This document shows positions 1 to 6,294 of a stretch of 14,298 bases of DNA, piece after piece. Position 1 is the stretch's first letter, and each line of letters opens with the position of its first letter. The translations under genes were made by a program, and so were the position numbers. The notes below the pieces were generated by a model. The model was not told the DNA's origin. It did no database searches and saw only the letters and a program-made list of their open reading frames with translations. Source of the DNA: JANWYT01 sp034432435 (GTDB lineage: Bacteria > Chloroflexota > Anaerolineae > Aggregatilineales > Phototrophicaceae); NCBI GenBank assembly GCA_034432435.1, contig DAOUBS010000165.1:1-14298 (forward strand), in the 5' to 3' direction.

Positions 1-50
1 CCAAGCTGGCCGAGATGGCGGCGAGTGATGATAATTGATCGGGCTTGCAT
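1..50 (-). CDS. Start of a third gene of the ABC exporter operon (partial, probably GldG-like)
   Basis: An ATG at 50-48 on the minus strand overlaps the TGA stop of the permease gene in a TGATG arrangement. A GGAGG Shine-Dalgarno sequence lies at 63-59, 8 nt upstream, which supports a real start. Only 16 complete codons are visible, reading MQARSIIITRRHLGQL, before the window ends. In GldA/GldF-type exporters the next gene often encodes a GldG-like auxiliary transport protein, and a basic N-terminus ahead of a membrane segment would fit. The identity is inferred from gene order only; nothing in 16 residues proves it. Confidence 0.55.
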   Translation of the reverse strand, partial: MQARSIIITRRHLGQL

Positions 51-775
51 CAGCGCCACCTCCGCGATTCAACCAAGCGAATCGAGACAAACAGCATGAC
101 CACAATCAAGCCGGCGTAGTACACGATGTCCTCCGCGCGGATAACGCCCTGAGCAAACGTTGGGATGAAGTGCCCTTGCAGCGTTAGTTGGAAGATGATC
201 AACCCTAGATCGATGTTAGCCACGATTTGACCGATGCGATCGGCAAAGTAGAGGATGAGCAGCGCGATCATGCCGAGGAAGGCCGCGAGCACTTGGCTTT
301 CGGTCAGCGCGCTGAACACCAAGCCGACGGCCAGCGTCGCCCCGCCGTACAGCCAGATGCCGATGTAAGCCCCCAACGTGTGCGACATATCTGGGAAAGC
401 GATGTTGACGAGGATGATCTGATAAACGAGCGTGAGCGCCAGCAAAAACGTGTAGTAGACCCAAGCAGCGAGGTACTTGCCGATGACAATGCTCGCGTCG
501 CTGACGGGGGCGGTGAGCAGTAGCTCCAGCGTGCCCTCGCGGTTTTCCTCAGCCAGCAGGCGCATCGTCAGCAGGGGTGCGATGAAGATAAGAAGCTGGG
601 TGAGGATGCGCGGGATAAGCGCTGGATCCACTGGACGGACGGTGATCGCAAACGCCAAATCCTGATTGAACGTGATTGCGGTGAAGACGAGGAAGGCCGC
701 CGCGATCAGGTAGGCCACTGGTGAGGTGAAGTACGCGGCTAGCTCGCGTCGGAAGATGACAGTCGTCCCAGTCAT
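50..775 (-). CDS. ABC-2 type transporter permease, GldF-like
   Basis: This is the integral membrane subunit of an ABC exporter, 241 residues, which is normal for the GldF/ABC-2 family. About six hydrophobic segments are visible, near residues 19-38, 57-74, 103-124, 134-156, 160-178 and 216-234. The charged cytoplasmic stretch EENREGTLELLLTAPVS (76-92), after the second segment, is typical of this family and probably contacts the ATPase. A C-terminal GVIRAEDIVYY motif (210-220) is also family-like. The start codon overlaps the stop of the upstream ATPase gene by 4 nt (ATGA), so the two are probably translationally coupled. The protein should work in the cytoplasmic membrane with the ATPase and the following gene. 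The substrate cannot be told from sequence; gliding motility should not be assumed from the family name. Confidence 0.9.
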   Translation of the reverse strand: MTGTTVIFRRELAAYFTSPVAYLIAAAFLVFTAITFNQDLAFAITVRPVDPALIPRILTQLLIFIAPLLTMRLLAEENREGTLELLLTAPVSDASIVIGKYLAAWVYYTFLLALTLVYQIILVNIAFPDMSHTLGAYIGIWLYGGATLAVGLVFSALTESQVLAAFLGMIALLILYFADRIGQIVANIDLGLIIFQLTLQGHFIPTFAQGVIRAEDIVYYAGLIVVMLFVSIRLVESRRWR

Positions 776-1689
776 GGGTTTTTCGTCTCCGTCAGCGTCA
801 AGAAGACATCTTCGAGGCTGGCGTCTACAGGGCGCATCTCAACGATCGTGAAACCTTCTTGGGTAATCAACCGCGACAGGGTAGGGCGCAGGTCAACGTT
901 TGACTTCGTGGTAATCAGGAAGCCGTCGTCCATTGCGCGCACGTGAACGACATCGGGGATCTTCTTCAAGAAGGCGCTGATGCGCGCGTCACCGCCCTCG
1001 ACTACCATGAACACTTGCTGACGCCCCGCAAGCTGGCGGCTGAGCGTCTCTGGCGTCCCTTCACCGACGATCTGACCGTGGTTGATGATGATGACGCGGT
1101 CGCAGACCTGTTCAACCTCGCTCAGGATGTGACTGCTGAACAACACAGCGTGCGCCTCGCGCAGGCTGCGCACGGCGTCGCGCACCTCGATCACTTGGCG
1201 CGGGTCGATGCCGATGGTGGGTTCATCGAGGATGATCACCTGCGGTTGGTGCACAAGCGCCTGCGCTAAGCCGAGGCGCTGGCGCAGCCCTTTCGACAAG
1301 AAGCGAACGAGCTGCTTGCGGCGGTCGAAGAGTTGGAACTGTTCGAGCACCTGATGGACGCGGGCGCGCACGTTGCGCACGCCGCGCAGCTTCGCCCAAA
1401 AGGTGACGTAGCCCTCAACCGTCATATCAGGGTAGACCGGCACGCGCTCTGGCATGTACCCGACGCGCTGGCGCACGCTCATCGAGTCCTCCACCACGTC
1501 AAAGCCGCAGATCTTGACCGTGCCTTCGGTAGGCGGCATGAAGCCGGTCAGCATACGCATGGTGGTTGTCTTGCCCGCTCCGTTTGGCCCCAAGAGGCCG
1601 ACGATCTCGCCGGGTTCAACGCGAAAATGGATGCCCTTGACCGCAGTCACGTTCCCATAGCGTTTGACAAGGTTCTCAACTTCAATCAT
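772..1689 (-). CDS. ABC transporter ATP-binding protein, GldA/NatA-like
   Basis: This is the cytoplasmic ATPase of the exporter, 305 residues. The visible motifs in order are: Walker A GPNGAGKTT (34-42); Q-loop position GYMPE (77-81), with Glu in place of Gln as is common in this subfamily; signature LSKGLRQR (131-138), a degenerate LSGGQ typical of GldA/NatA-type exporters; Walker B VIILDEP (151-157), with Glu156 as the catalytic base; and switch His187 in SSH. The roughly 80 residues after the nucleotide-binding domain form the C-terminal extension usual for these proteins. It is the first gene of a minus-strand operon and overlaps the permease start by 4 nt. The ATG at 1689 gives the canonical N-terminus MIEVENLVKRYG. 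No convincing Shine-Dalgarno sequence or strong promoter was seen upstream. The transported substrate is unknown. Confidence 0.93.
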   Translation of the reverse strand: MIEVENLVKRYGNVTAVKGIHFRVEPGEIVGLLGPNGAGKTTTMRMLTGFMPPTEGTVKICGFDVVEDSMSVRQRVGYMPERVPVYPDMTVEGYVTFWAKLRGVRNVRARVHQVLEQFQLFDRRKQLVRFLSKGLRQRLGLAQALVHQPQVIILDEPTIGIDPRQVIEVRDAVRSLREAHAVLFSSHILSEVEQVCDRVIIINHGQIVGEGTPETLSRQLAGRQQVFMVVEGGDARISAFLKKIPDVVHVRAMDDGFLITTKSNVDLRPTLSRLITQEGFTIVEMRPVDASLEDVFLTLTETKNP

Positions 1690-1806
1690 AAACGGCTAGC
1701 TCGTAGGGTGCTTGTGGTTTGGTCAAAGTCTGCGCCGAGTTTGTAATATGGTGCTAACGCGACTTTAATCCTAACGGTGAACAGACACAGACGCCAGATG
1801 CCCTAA

Positions 1807-1841
1807 CAAATGCCAACATTTGCTTGTGTGCAACTTGCACA
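1807..1841. repeat. Two adjacent palindromes, candidate operators
   Basis: The first inverted repeat is CAAATG-CCAA-CATTTG at 1807-1822 (6-bp arms, 4-nt centre). The second is TGTGCAA-C-TTGCACA at 1827-1841 (7-bp arms around one base). They lie between the two divergent operons, with the right edge 37 nt upstream of the arg -35 hexamer. This is a plausible place for a repressor or activator acting on either operon. They do not resemble the usual ArgR box. No regulator is encoded nearby, so the cognate protein is unknown. They could also be chance, or hairpins in the 5' leader of the minus-strand transcript. Confidence 0.5.
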
Positions 1842-1878
1842 ATGAAACCGTAAAACTGCCTAATGTTGTGTTGGAAGT

Positions 1879-1907
1879 TTGACGAATGAAAGCGGATCGA
1901 ATACACT
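1879..1907 (+). promoter_or_regulatory. Predicted sigma70-type promoter of the arg operon
   Basis: TTGACG at 1879-1884 matches the -35 consensus in 5 of 6 positions. After exactly 17 nt comes TACACT at 1902-1907, which matches the -10 consensus in 4 of 6. Transcription should begin near 1913-1916. That leaves about 20 nt before the leader-peptide ATG and about 170 nt of leader RNA up to the end of the terminator. The position fits its proposed role, since a start there would transcribe the whole attenuator. Confidence 0.65.
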
Positions 1908-1936
1908 ATGACGGCGTAGATCAAGGAATTAATCTG

Positions 1937-1987
1937 ATGGATGTGCTTGCATTATCTTGCATGGTGAGCCGTCGCCGCCTCCATTGA
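1937..1987 (+). CDS. Arginine-rich leader peptide of the arg operon (16 aa)
   Basis: This short frame reads MDVLALSCMVSRRRLH and then TGA. It contains three consecutive arginine codons (CGT CGC CGC, 1970-1978) four codons before the stop. An AAGGA Shine-Dalgarno sequence at 1923-1927 lies 9 nt before the ATG. The frame sits just downstream of a good promoter, with an intrinsic terminator between it and argC. This is the arrangement of leader peptides that sense charged tRNA in his, trp, leu and thr operons; here the tandem codons match the pathway product, arginine. The proposed role is cis-acting: a ribosome stalled on the Arg codons would leave the antiterminator arm at 1990 exposed. An in-frame ATG at 1961 would give a shorter peptide but has no ribosome binding site. 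The function is inferred from layout and was not tested. Confidence 0.72.
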   Translation: MDVLALSCMVSRRRLH

Positions 1988-1989
1988 AC

Positions 1990-2061
1990 CATGAGGTTTT
2001 CTGGGAGGTGTCGTTGGTGGTTGACGCGACATTCGGACGATGACAAAGCCCTGACCTCATG
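1990..2061 (+). promoter_or_regulatory. Predicted antiterminator helix of the arg attenuator
   Basis: CATGAGGT at 1990-1997 is a perfect 8-bp complement of ACCTCATG at 2054-2061. GGG at 2003-2005 can add pairing to CCC at 2049-2051. The target overlaps the 5' half of the terminator stem (2047-2058), so this helix and the terminator cannot both form. The upstream arm begins 3 nt after the leader stop codon. A ribosome that finishes the leader would cover it, while one held at the Arg codons would leave it largely free. A weaker competing hairpin can form between CCTC (1978-1981, overlapping the last Arg codon) and GAGG (1993-1996), which could act as the 1:2 protector stem. Confidence 0.65.
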
Positions 2062-2085
2062 ACTATGACGAGGCAGGGCTTTTTT
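2047..2085 (+). terminator. Intrinsic terminator (attenuator) upstream of argC
   Basis: The stem is AGCCCTG (2047-2053) with CAGGGCT (2074-2080), then a bulged A2054, then CCTC (2055-2058) with GAGG (2070-2073). The 11-nt loop is 2059-2069. Six T residues follow the stem (2080-2085). This is a strong plus-strand Rho-independent terminator ending 20 nt before the argC start, downstream of the operon promoter. It therefore acts inside the arg transcript, not at the end of another gene; the upstream ABC operon is on the opposite strand. Confidence 0.85.
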
Positions 2086-2091
2086 ATGGAC

Positions 2092-2096
2092 AGGAG
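2092..2096 (+). promoter_or_regulatory. argC ribosome binding site
   Basis: AGGAG lies 8 nt before the ATG at 2105, just past the T-run of the terminator. Translation of argC therefore has its own entry site once read-through occurs. Confidence 0.85.
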
Positions 2097-2104
2097 CGAG
2101 CAAG

Positions 2105-3106
2105 ATGAACGGTGTGCTGCGAGTGGGGGTGTTTGGGGCGTCGGGCTACACGGGGCTGGATTTAGTCGAGCTGCTGGCTAAGCATGAGGCAGTGCGCGTG
2201 GTGTTTGCAACGTCCAACACCTACGCCAATCAGAACGTGCCGGGGACAGACCTTCACTATATCCCTAGTGAGGCAGCTGACCTCAGCAGCGTAGACGCGG
2301 TGTTCTTGGCGCTGCCACACAAGACTTCGGCTCAGTTCGCGCGGCGCGCAGTGGATGCGGGCGTCAGAGTGATTGACCTCTCTGCGGATTTGCGCATCGA
2401 CGATCCAGAGGGGTATGCGGCATGGTATGGCCCACACCCACACCCTGAACTGCTGCCTGTGCCCTACGGCCTGCCAGAGATACACCGTGACCGCTTGCGA
2501 GAAGCGCTCGTCGTGGCCGCGCCCGGTTGCTATGCGACAGCGACGCTATTGGGGCTGTATCCGCTGCTGCAGTCCAATGGCTTAGAGCTGACTGCCCCGA
2601 TCATCGTAGACGCCAAGAGCGGCGTGAGCGGCGCGGGGCGCAGCCCGAGCGAGCGCACGCACTTCGTGGAGGTGTACGGCAACCTCACCCCTTACAACAC
2701 CGGGCGCGCACATCGCCACATCGCCGAGATCGAACAGGAGATCAACCGCTTCGGCGCGTATGGCAGCCCGCTCATCTTCACGCCGCATCTGCTGCCAGTG
2801 GATCGCGGTTTGATGGCTAGCTTGTACGTTACGCCGAGCTACAGTATGGCGGCTGATCGCGTTCACAACTTGTACAGCAACGTTTACGCGGATGAGCCGC
2901 TGGTGCGCGTGCTGCCGCCCGGCGAGAACGCCACGCTGCGCCACGCCGTCCGCACCAACTTGTGCGTGATCAGCGTGCAGCCTGTCACCGATCAAGTGGT
3001 GTACATCACCAGCGTGATCGACAACTTGCGCAAAGGGGCGTCGTCGCAGGCAGTGCAGTGCTTCAACTTGATGATGGGGCTGCCAGAAACGATGGGGTTG
3101 ATCTGA
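2105..3106 (+). CDS. argC: N-acetyl-gamma-glutamyl-phosphate reductase
   Basis: This enzyme reduces N-acetylglutamyl 5-phosphate to N-acetylglutamate 5-semialdehyde with NADPH, the third step of arginine biosynthesis in the cytoplasm. The protein has 333 residues, within the family range. The dinucleotide-binding loop GASGYTG is at 11-17. The catalytic Cys142 lies in APGCYATA (139-146). The KSGVSGAGR segment (171-179) and the histidines in HRHIAEIE (203-210) are family features of the substrate site. It is the first gene of the arg-car operon, and its stop overlaps the argB start by one base (TGATG). Expression is probably gated by the attenuator upstream. The related LysY of the LysW pathway is less likely, because the neighbours are argJ and carAB and no lysW or lysX is present. 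Confidence 0.95.
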   Translation: MNGVLRVGVFGASGYTGLDLVELLAKHEAVRVVFATSNTYANQNVPGTDLHYIPSEAADLSSVDAVFLALPHKTSAQFARRAVDAGVRVIDLSADLRIDDPEGYAAWYGPHPHPELLPVPYGLPEIHRDRLREALVVAAPGCYATATLLGLYPLLQSNGLELTAPIIVDAKSGVSGAGRSPSERTHFVEVYGNLTPYNTGRAHRHIAEIEQEINRFGAYGSPLIFTPHLLPVDRGLMASLYVTPSYSMAADRVHNLYSNVYADEPLVRVLPPGENATLRHAVRTNLCVISVQPVTDQVVYITSVIDNLRKGASSQAVQCFNLMMGLPETMGLI

Positions 3107-3861
3107 TGCGGCCAGTGGTGATCAAAATCAGCGGCCATGAGCTGAATGACGACGATTTCTTGCAGGCCTTCGCGCAGGTTGTCAAAGCGCAGCCTGAGCC
3201 GGCGGTCATCGTCCACGGCGGCGGGCGAGACATCACAACTTATCAGGAACGACTTGGCATCGTGCCGCGCTTCGTGCAAGGGCTGCGTGTGACAGACGCT
3301 GAATCGCTGGCGATTGCGGAGATGGTGCTGTGCGGACTCGTCAACAAGCGGCTGGTGCGGTGCTTGTTGAACGCGGGGCTGGACGTGCTGGGCGTGAGCG
3401 GGGTGGATCGTGGACTGGTGCGCGCGCGTAAGCTCATCGCCGATGAGGACATGCTGTTTACTGGAGAGGTGGAGGCAGTCCACGTGCAGCCGCTGTTAGA
3501 GTGGCTGGCACAAGGGGTCACGCCGGTGATCGCCCCGATCTGTCTGGGAGGCGACAGCAGCTTGAACGTGAATGCCGACGCGGTGGCGGCGGCGGTGGCG
3601 CGCGCCATTGACGCACACCGATTGGTCTACCTGACCAACGTCGAGGGCGTGCTGGACGATAAACGACGACCTGTGCCGCGCTTGACGACGCATCAAGCGC
3701 AGGCGTGGATGGCGAATGGGGTTATCTCTGGTGGGATGATCCCTAAGGTGACGACAGCGCTAGCCTGCGCTGAACAGGGCGTCGCGGCGGTCATCACCAA
3801 TTTGCAAGGCTTACAAACGCACGGTGGCACAGTAATTGAGCGAGAGAAGAGCGATGATTGA
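3106..3861 (+). CDS. argB: Acetylglutamate kinase, short form
   Basis: This kinase phosphorylates N-acetylglutamate with ATP to give the substrate of ArgC. It has 251 residues, the size of the short E. coli-type enzyme. Visible motifs are Lys7 in VVIKISG, HGGG (37-40), the substrate loop GLRVTDAES (59-67), NVNAD (154-158) and Lys214 in GMIPK (210-214). The N-terminal glycine pair is S9-G10 rather than the usual GG. I chose the ATG at 3106 because it overlaps the argC stop. An in-frame start further upstream (2962) would add 48 residues read from inside argC that look unlike any kinase. The long N-terminal helix of arginine-inhibited hexameric enzymes is absent. The alternative LysZ identity is disfavoured by the GLRVTDAE loop and the neighbours. 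Confidence 0.9.
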   Translation: MRPVVIKISGHELNDDDFLQAFAQVVKAQPEPAVIVHGGGRDITTYQERLGIVPRFVQGLRVTDAESLAIAEMVLCGLVNKRLVRCLLNAGLDVLGVSGVDRGLVRARKLIADEDMLFTGEVEAVHVQPLLEWLAQGVTPVIAPICLGGDSSLNVNADAVAAAVARAIDAHRLVYLTNVEGVLDDKRRPVPRLTTHQAQAWMANGVISGGMIPKVTTALACAEQGVAAVITNLQGLQTHGGTVIEREKSDD

Positions 3862-5056
3862 GACAACGGTTCCACGGACATTGATCGAACAAGAACACCA
3901 ATACCTTGTGCAGACGTATGGGCGGCCTGATTTTGTGCTGGTGCGCGGCGAGGGCATGACGCTCTACGACGACGCTGGACGCGCCTATGCGGACTGGGTG
4001 GCGGGGATTGCGGTCAACGCGCTGGGTTACAACGATGCGGGCGTGCAAGCGGAGATCCGAGCGGGGCTGCAAAGCGGCTTGATTCACCTGAGCAACCTCT
4101 ACCACAACGCGCCGATGATCGAACTGGCGCGGGTGCTGGTAGAAAAGTCGTTTGCGGATCGTGTGTTCTTCGCCAACAGTGGCACAGAGGCCAACGAGGG
4201 CGCGCTGAAGTTCGCGCGGCGAGTGGCTCACAACGCGAACAAGCCCGACAAGATCGAGTTCATCACGTTTGATCATGGGTTCCACGGGCGCAGTATGGGG
4301 TCGTTGAGCATGACCCCCAAGGAGAAGTATCAGAAGCCGTTCAAGCCGCTGCTGCCAGGCGTGCATGTGGCGGAGTTCAACAACATCGAGAGCGTGCGTG
4401 CGCTCATCAGCGACAAGACTTGCGCCGTGATGATTGAGCCGATCCAAGGCGAGGGTGGCATCCATGAGGCTGCCCCGGAGTTCCTGCGCGAGCTGCGCAC
4501 CTTATGCGATGAACACGACGCGGTGTTGATCTTCGACGAGGTGCAGTGTGGCGTTGGGCGGACGGGGGCGCTGTGGGCGCACGAGGCCAGCGGCGTTACG
4601 CCGGACATCATGACGGTGGCGAAGCCGCTGGCGGCTGGCTTGCCGATTGGGGCGATCTTGGTCACGCAGCGCATCGCAGACAACATCAGCGCGGGCGATC
4701 ACGGCAGCACGTTTGCAGGCGGGCCACTCATCACGCGCGTGGCAAAGTACGTTGTGGAGCGCATCAGCGAGCCGACGTTCCTCGCCCACGTGCGCGAGGT
4801 GGGCGAGTACCTCCAAGAGCGGCTGAGCGAGATCAACAGCCCGTTGATCACTGAGATTCGCGGGCGCGGCCTGATGGTGGGCGTCGAGATGCGCATGGAG
4901 GTGGCGCCGGTGGTCAAGCTGGGGTATGAGCACGGGCTGCTGCTGGTCAACGCTGGGCCGAACGTCATTCGCCTTGTGCCGCCCTTGATTGCCACGAAGA
5001 ACGACGTGGATCACTTGGTGGCCAAGCTCACGATCATCTTGGAGTCGCTTTCATGA
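3854..5056 (+). CDS. argD: Acetylornithine aminotransferase, PLP-dependent class III
   Basis: This enzyme transfers an amino group from glutamate to N-acetylglutamate semialdehyde to give N-acetylornithine. It has 400 residues from the ATG at 3854. Visible are the PLP-phosphate loop NSGTEAN (108-114), FDHGFHGR (139-146), the PLP-binding Asp228 in IFDEVQCGVGRTG, the Schiff-base Lys257 in TVAKPLAAG, and GDHGSTFAGG (281-290). The ATG overlaps the argB end by 8 nt and follows a purine-rich GAGAGAAGAG stretch. A TTG six codons upstream (3836) has no ribosome binding site, so I did not use it. Class III aminotransferases are hard to separate by sequence. GABA or succinylornithine substrates are possible in vitro, but the operon position supports ArgD. 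Confidence 0.92.
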   Translation: MIETTVPRTLIEQEHQYLVQTYGRPDFVLVRGEGMTLYDDAGRAYADWVAGIAVNALGYNDAGVQAEIRAGLQSGLIHLSNLYHNAPMIELARVLVEKSFADRVFFANSGTEANEGALKFARRVAHNANKPDKIEFITFDHGFHGRSMGSLSMTPKEKYQKPFKPLLPGVHVAEFNNIESVRALISDKTCAVMIEPIQGEGGIHEAAPEFLRELRTLCDEHDAVLIFDEVQCGVGRTGALWAHEASGVTPDIMTVAKPLAAGLPIGAILVTQRIADNISAGDHGSTFAGGPLITRVAKYVVERISEPTFLAHVREVGEYLQERLSEINSPLITEIRGRGLMVGVEMRMEVAPVVKLGYEHGLLLVNAGPNVIRLVPPLIATKNDVDHLVAKLTIILESLS

Positions 5057-6285
5057 AGCAAACGGCTGATTTGAAGCCTCAGCGCGTGCGCGGGTTCACC
5101 GTGGCGGGCGTCCACGCGGGGATGAAAAAAAACGGCGCGCTGGACTTCACGTTAATCGTTGCCGATCGTGATTGCGTCACTGCGGGGGTCTTCACGAAGA
5201 ACCAGAGCAAAGCCGCGCCCGTCTTGGTCAGCCAAGAGCACCTCGCGGCGCGCGCGACGAGCATCCGCGCGGTGGCGATCAACACGACGAGCGCCAACGC
5301 GATGACGGGCCGCGTGGGCGTTGAGAACGCACGGACGACAGCGCGCATGGTGGCCGCAAAGTTGGGCGTGCAGCCAGAGCAGGTGCTGGTGATGTCGACC
5401 GGCGTCATCGGGACGCACCTGCCGATGCCCAAGATTGAGCAAGGGATCGAACTGGCGTGCGCTCAGTTGGGCGCGGATTGGGAGTCAGCCGCGCGCGGGA
5501 TCATGACCACGGACACGCGCCCCAAGATGGCCAGCCTGCGCGTCTTGAGCGTCGATGGCGAGTACACGATCACTGGCATCAGCAAAGGGGCGGGCATGAT
5601 CGCGCCCAACATGGCTACGATGCTGGGGGTAATCGTCACGGACGCTGAGTTGAGCCGCGAGCACGCAATGATCGCGCTGCGCTTTGCCAGCGACCGCAGC
5701 TTCAATCGCATCGTCGTGGACGGCGACACCAGCACCAACGATGCCGTGTTGCTGCTGGCGAGCGGGGCGAGCGGGGTGCACCTGCGGACGGCAGCGGACA
5801 TGCGTCAGTTCAACGAAGCGCTGTTGATCGTAGCGCAGTCACTGGCGCAGCAGATCGTGCGCGACGGCGAAGGAGCAACCAAGTTCATCACGCTGGAGGT
5901 GGTTGGGGCGCGCTCCGATGCGGAAGCGCACGCCATCGGCAACACGATTGCCGCATCACCGCTTGTCAAGACGGCTTTCTACGGCGGGGATGCCAACTGG
6001 GGGCGGATCGTTGCGGCGGCGGGGCGCGCCCCGGCGCTGTTCAACCCGGACACGGCGCGCTTGCTCATCGGGCGCGGCGAGGCTCTGACCGAAGACGCGC
6101 CCGGCCTGCTGCTGTTTGAGAACGGCCTGCCGACTCGTTACAGCGAAGCAGAAGCCAGCGCGATCTTCCACGAGACGGACATCATCGTGCGGCTGGAGCT
6201 GGGCTTGGGGAGCGGCGCGGCTACCGTCTGGACGTGCGACCTCAGCCATGAGTACGTGTCAATCAACGGGGATTACCGGTCGTAG
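5053..6285 (+). CDS. argJ: Glutamate N-acetyltransferase / ornithine acetyltransferase
   Basis: ArgJ moves the acetyl group from N-acetylornithine to glutamate, releasing ornithine and regenerating N-acetylglutamate (the cyclic pathway). Some members also use acetyl-CoA for the first step. It has 410 residues, the usual length. The precursor is expected to self-cleave before the nucleophile Thr189 in the conserved KGAGMIAPNMATMLG stretch (178-192). STGVIG (115-120) fits the oxyanion-hole region, and the C-terminus YVSINGDYRS is family-typical. The segment normally close to NSGNANACTG reads NTTSANAMTG here (77-86). The start overlaps the argD stop by 4 nt (ATGA), with GGAG at 5041-5044, 8 nt upstream. 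The presence of argJ predicts that a separate ArgA or ArgE is not needed for acetyl recycling. Confidence 0.94.
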   Translation: MKQTADLKPQRVRGFTVAGVHAGMKKNGALDFTLIVADRDCVTAGVFTKNQSKAAPVLVSQEHLAARATSIRAVAINTTSANAMTGRVGVENARTTARMVAAKLGVQPEQVLVMSTGVIGTHLPMPKIEQGIELACAQLGADWESAARGIMTTDTRPKMASLRVLSVDGEYTITGISKGAGMIAPNMATMLGVIVTDAELSREHAMIALRFASDRSFNRIVVDGDTSTNDAVLLLASGASGVHLRTAADMRQFNEALLIVAQSLAQQIVRDGEGATKFITLEVVGARSDAEAHAIGNTIAASPLVKTAFYGGDANWGRIVAAAGRAPALFNPDTARLLIGRGEALTEDAPGLLLFENGLPTRYSEAEASAIFHETDIIVRLELGLGSGAATVWTCDLSHEYVSINGDYRS

Positions 6286-6294
6286 GAGATGACG

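Larger units (their letters stand above)
1690..2104. other. Divergent intergenic region between the ABC exporter and arg operons
   Basis: This 415-nt stretch has no long gene. The part nearest the ABC genes (about 1690-1800) shows nothing I can name; a minus-strand promoter must lie in it, but I found only weak -10/-35 matches. The middle (1807-1841) holds two adjacent palindromes. The part nearest argC (1879-2104) holds the arg promoter, a short leader reading frame, an antiterminator arm, an intrinsic terminator and the argC ribosome binding site, each listed separately. Confidence 0.8.

Noticed and set aside
1946..1962. Direct repeat CTTGCAT (1946-1952 and 1956-1962) inside the leader frame
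   Set aside because: Only 7 nt repeated once, within a coding stretch; too short to call a regulatory repeat.
1937..1987. The leader frame as a chance short open frame
   Set aside because: Not fully excluded, but the ribosome binding site, the tandem product codons, the placement after a promoter and the exclusive helices downstream all agree, so it was kept as a feature with moderate confidence.
2003..2085. T-box riboswitch in front of argC (GGTGGTTGACGCG at 2016-2028 resembles the T-box core, and a terminator follows)
   Set aside because: The core TGGNACC element is not intact. The leader from the predicted start is only about 170 nt, with no recognisable stem I or specifier loop, and the Arg-codon leader frame plus the exact 8-bp antiterminator explain the region better.
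2962..3105. A longer acetylglutamate kinase starting 48 codons upstream
   Set aside because: The extra residues are read out of frame through the end of argC and are Arg/His-rich with no kinase similarity. The 3106 ATG overlaps the argC stop and begins directly with the first strand of the fold.
2105..6285. LysW-dependent lysine pathway (lysY/lysZ/lysJ) instead of arginine genes
   Set aside because: No lysW or lysX is present, ArgB has an arginine-type GLRVTDAE loop, and argJ with carAB in the same operon points to arginine.
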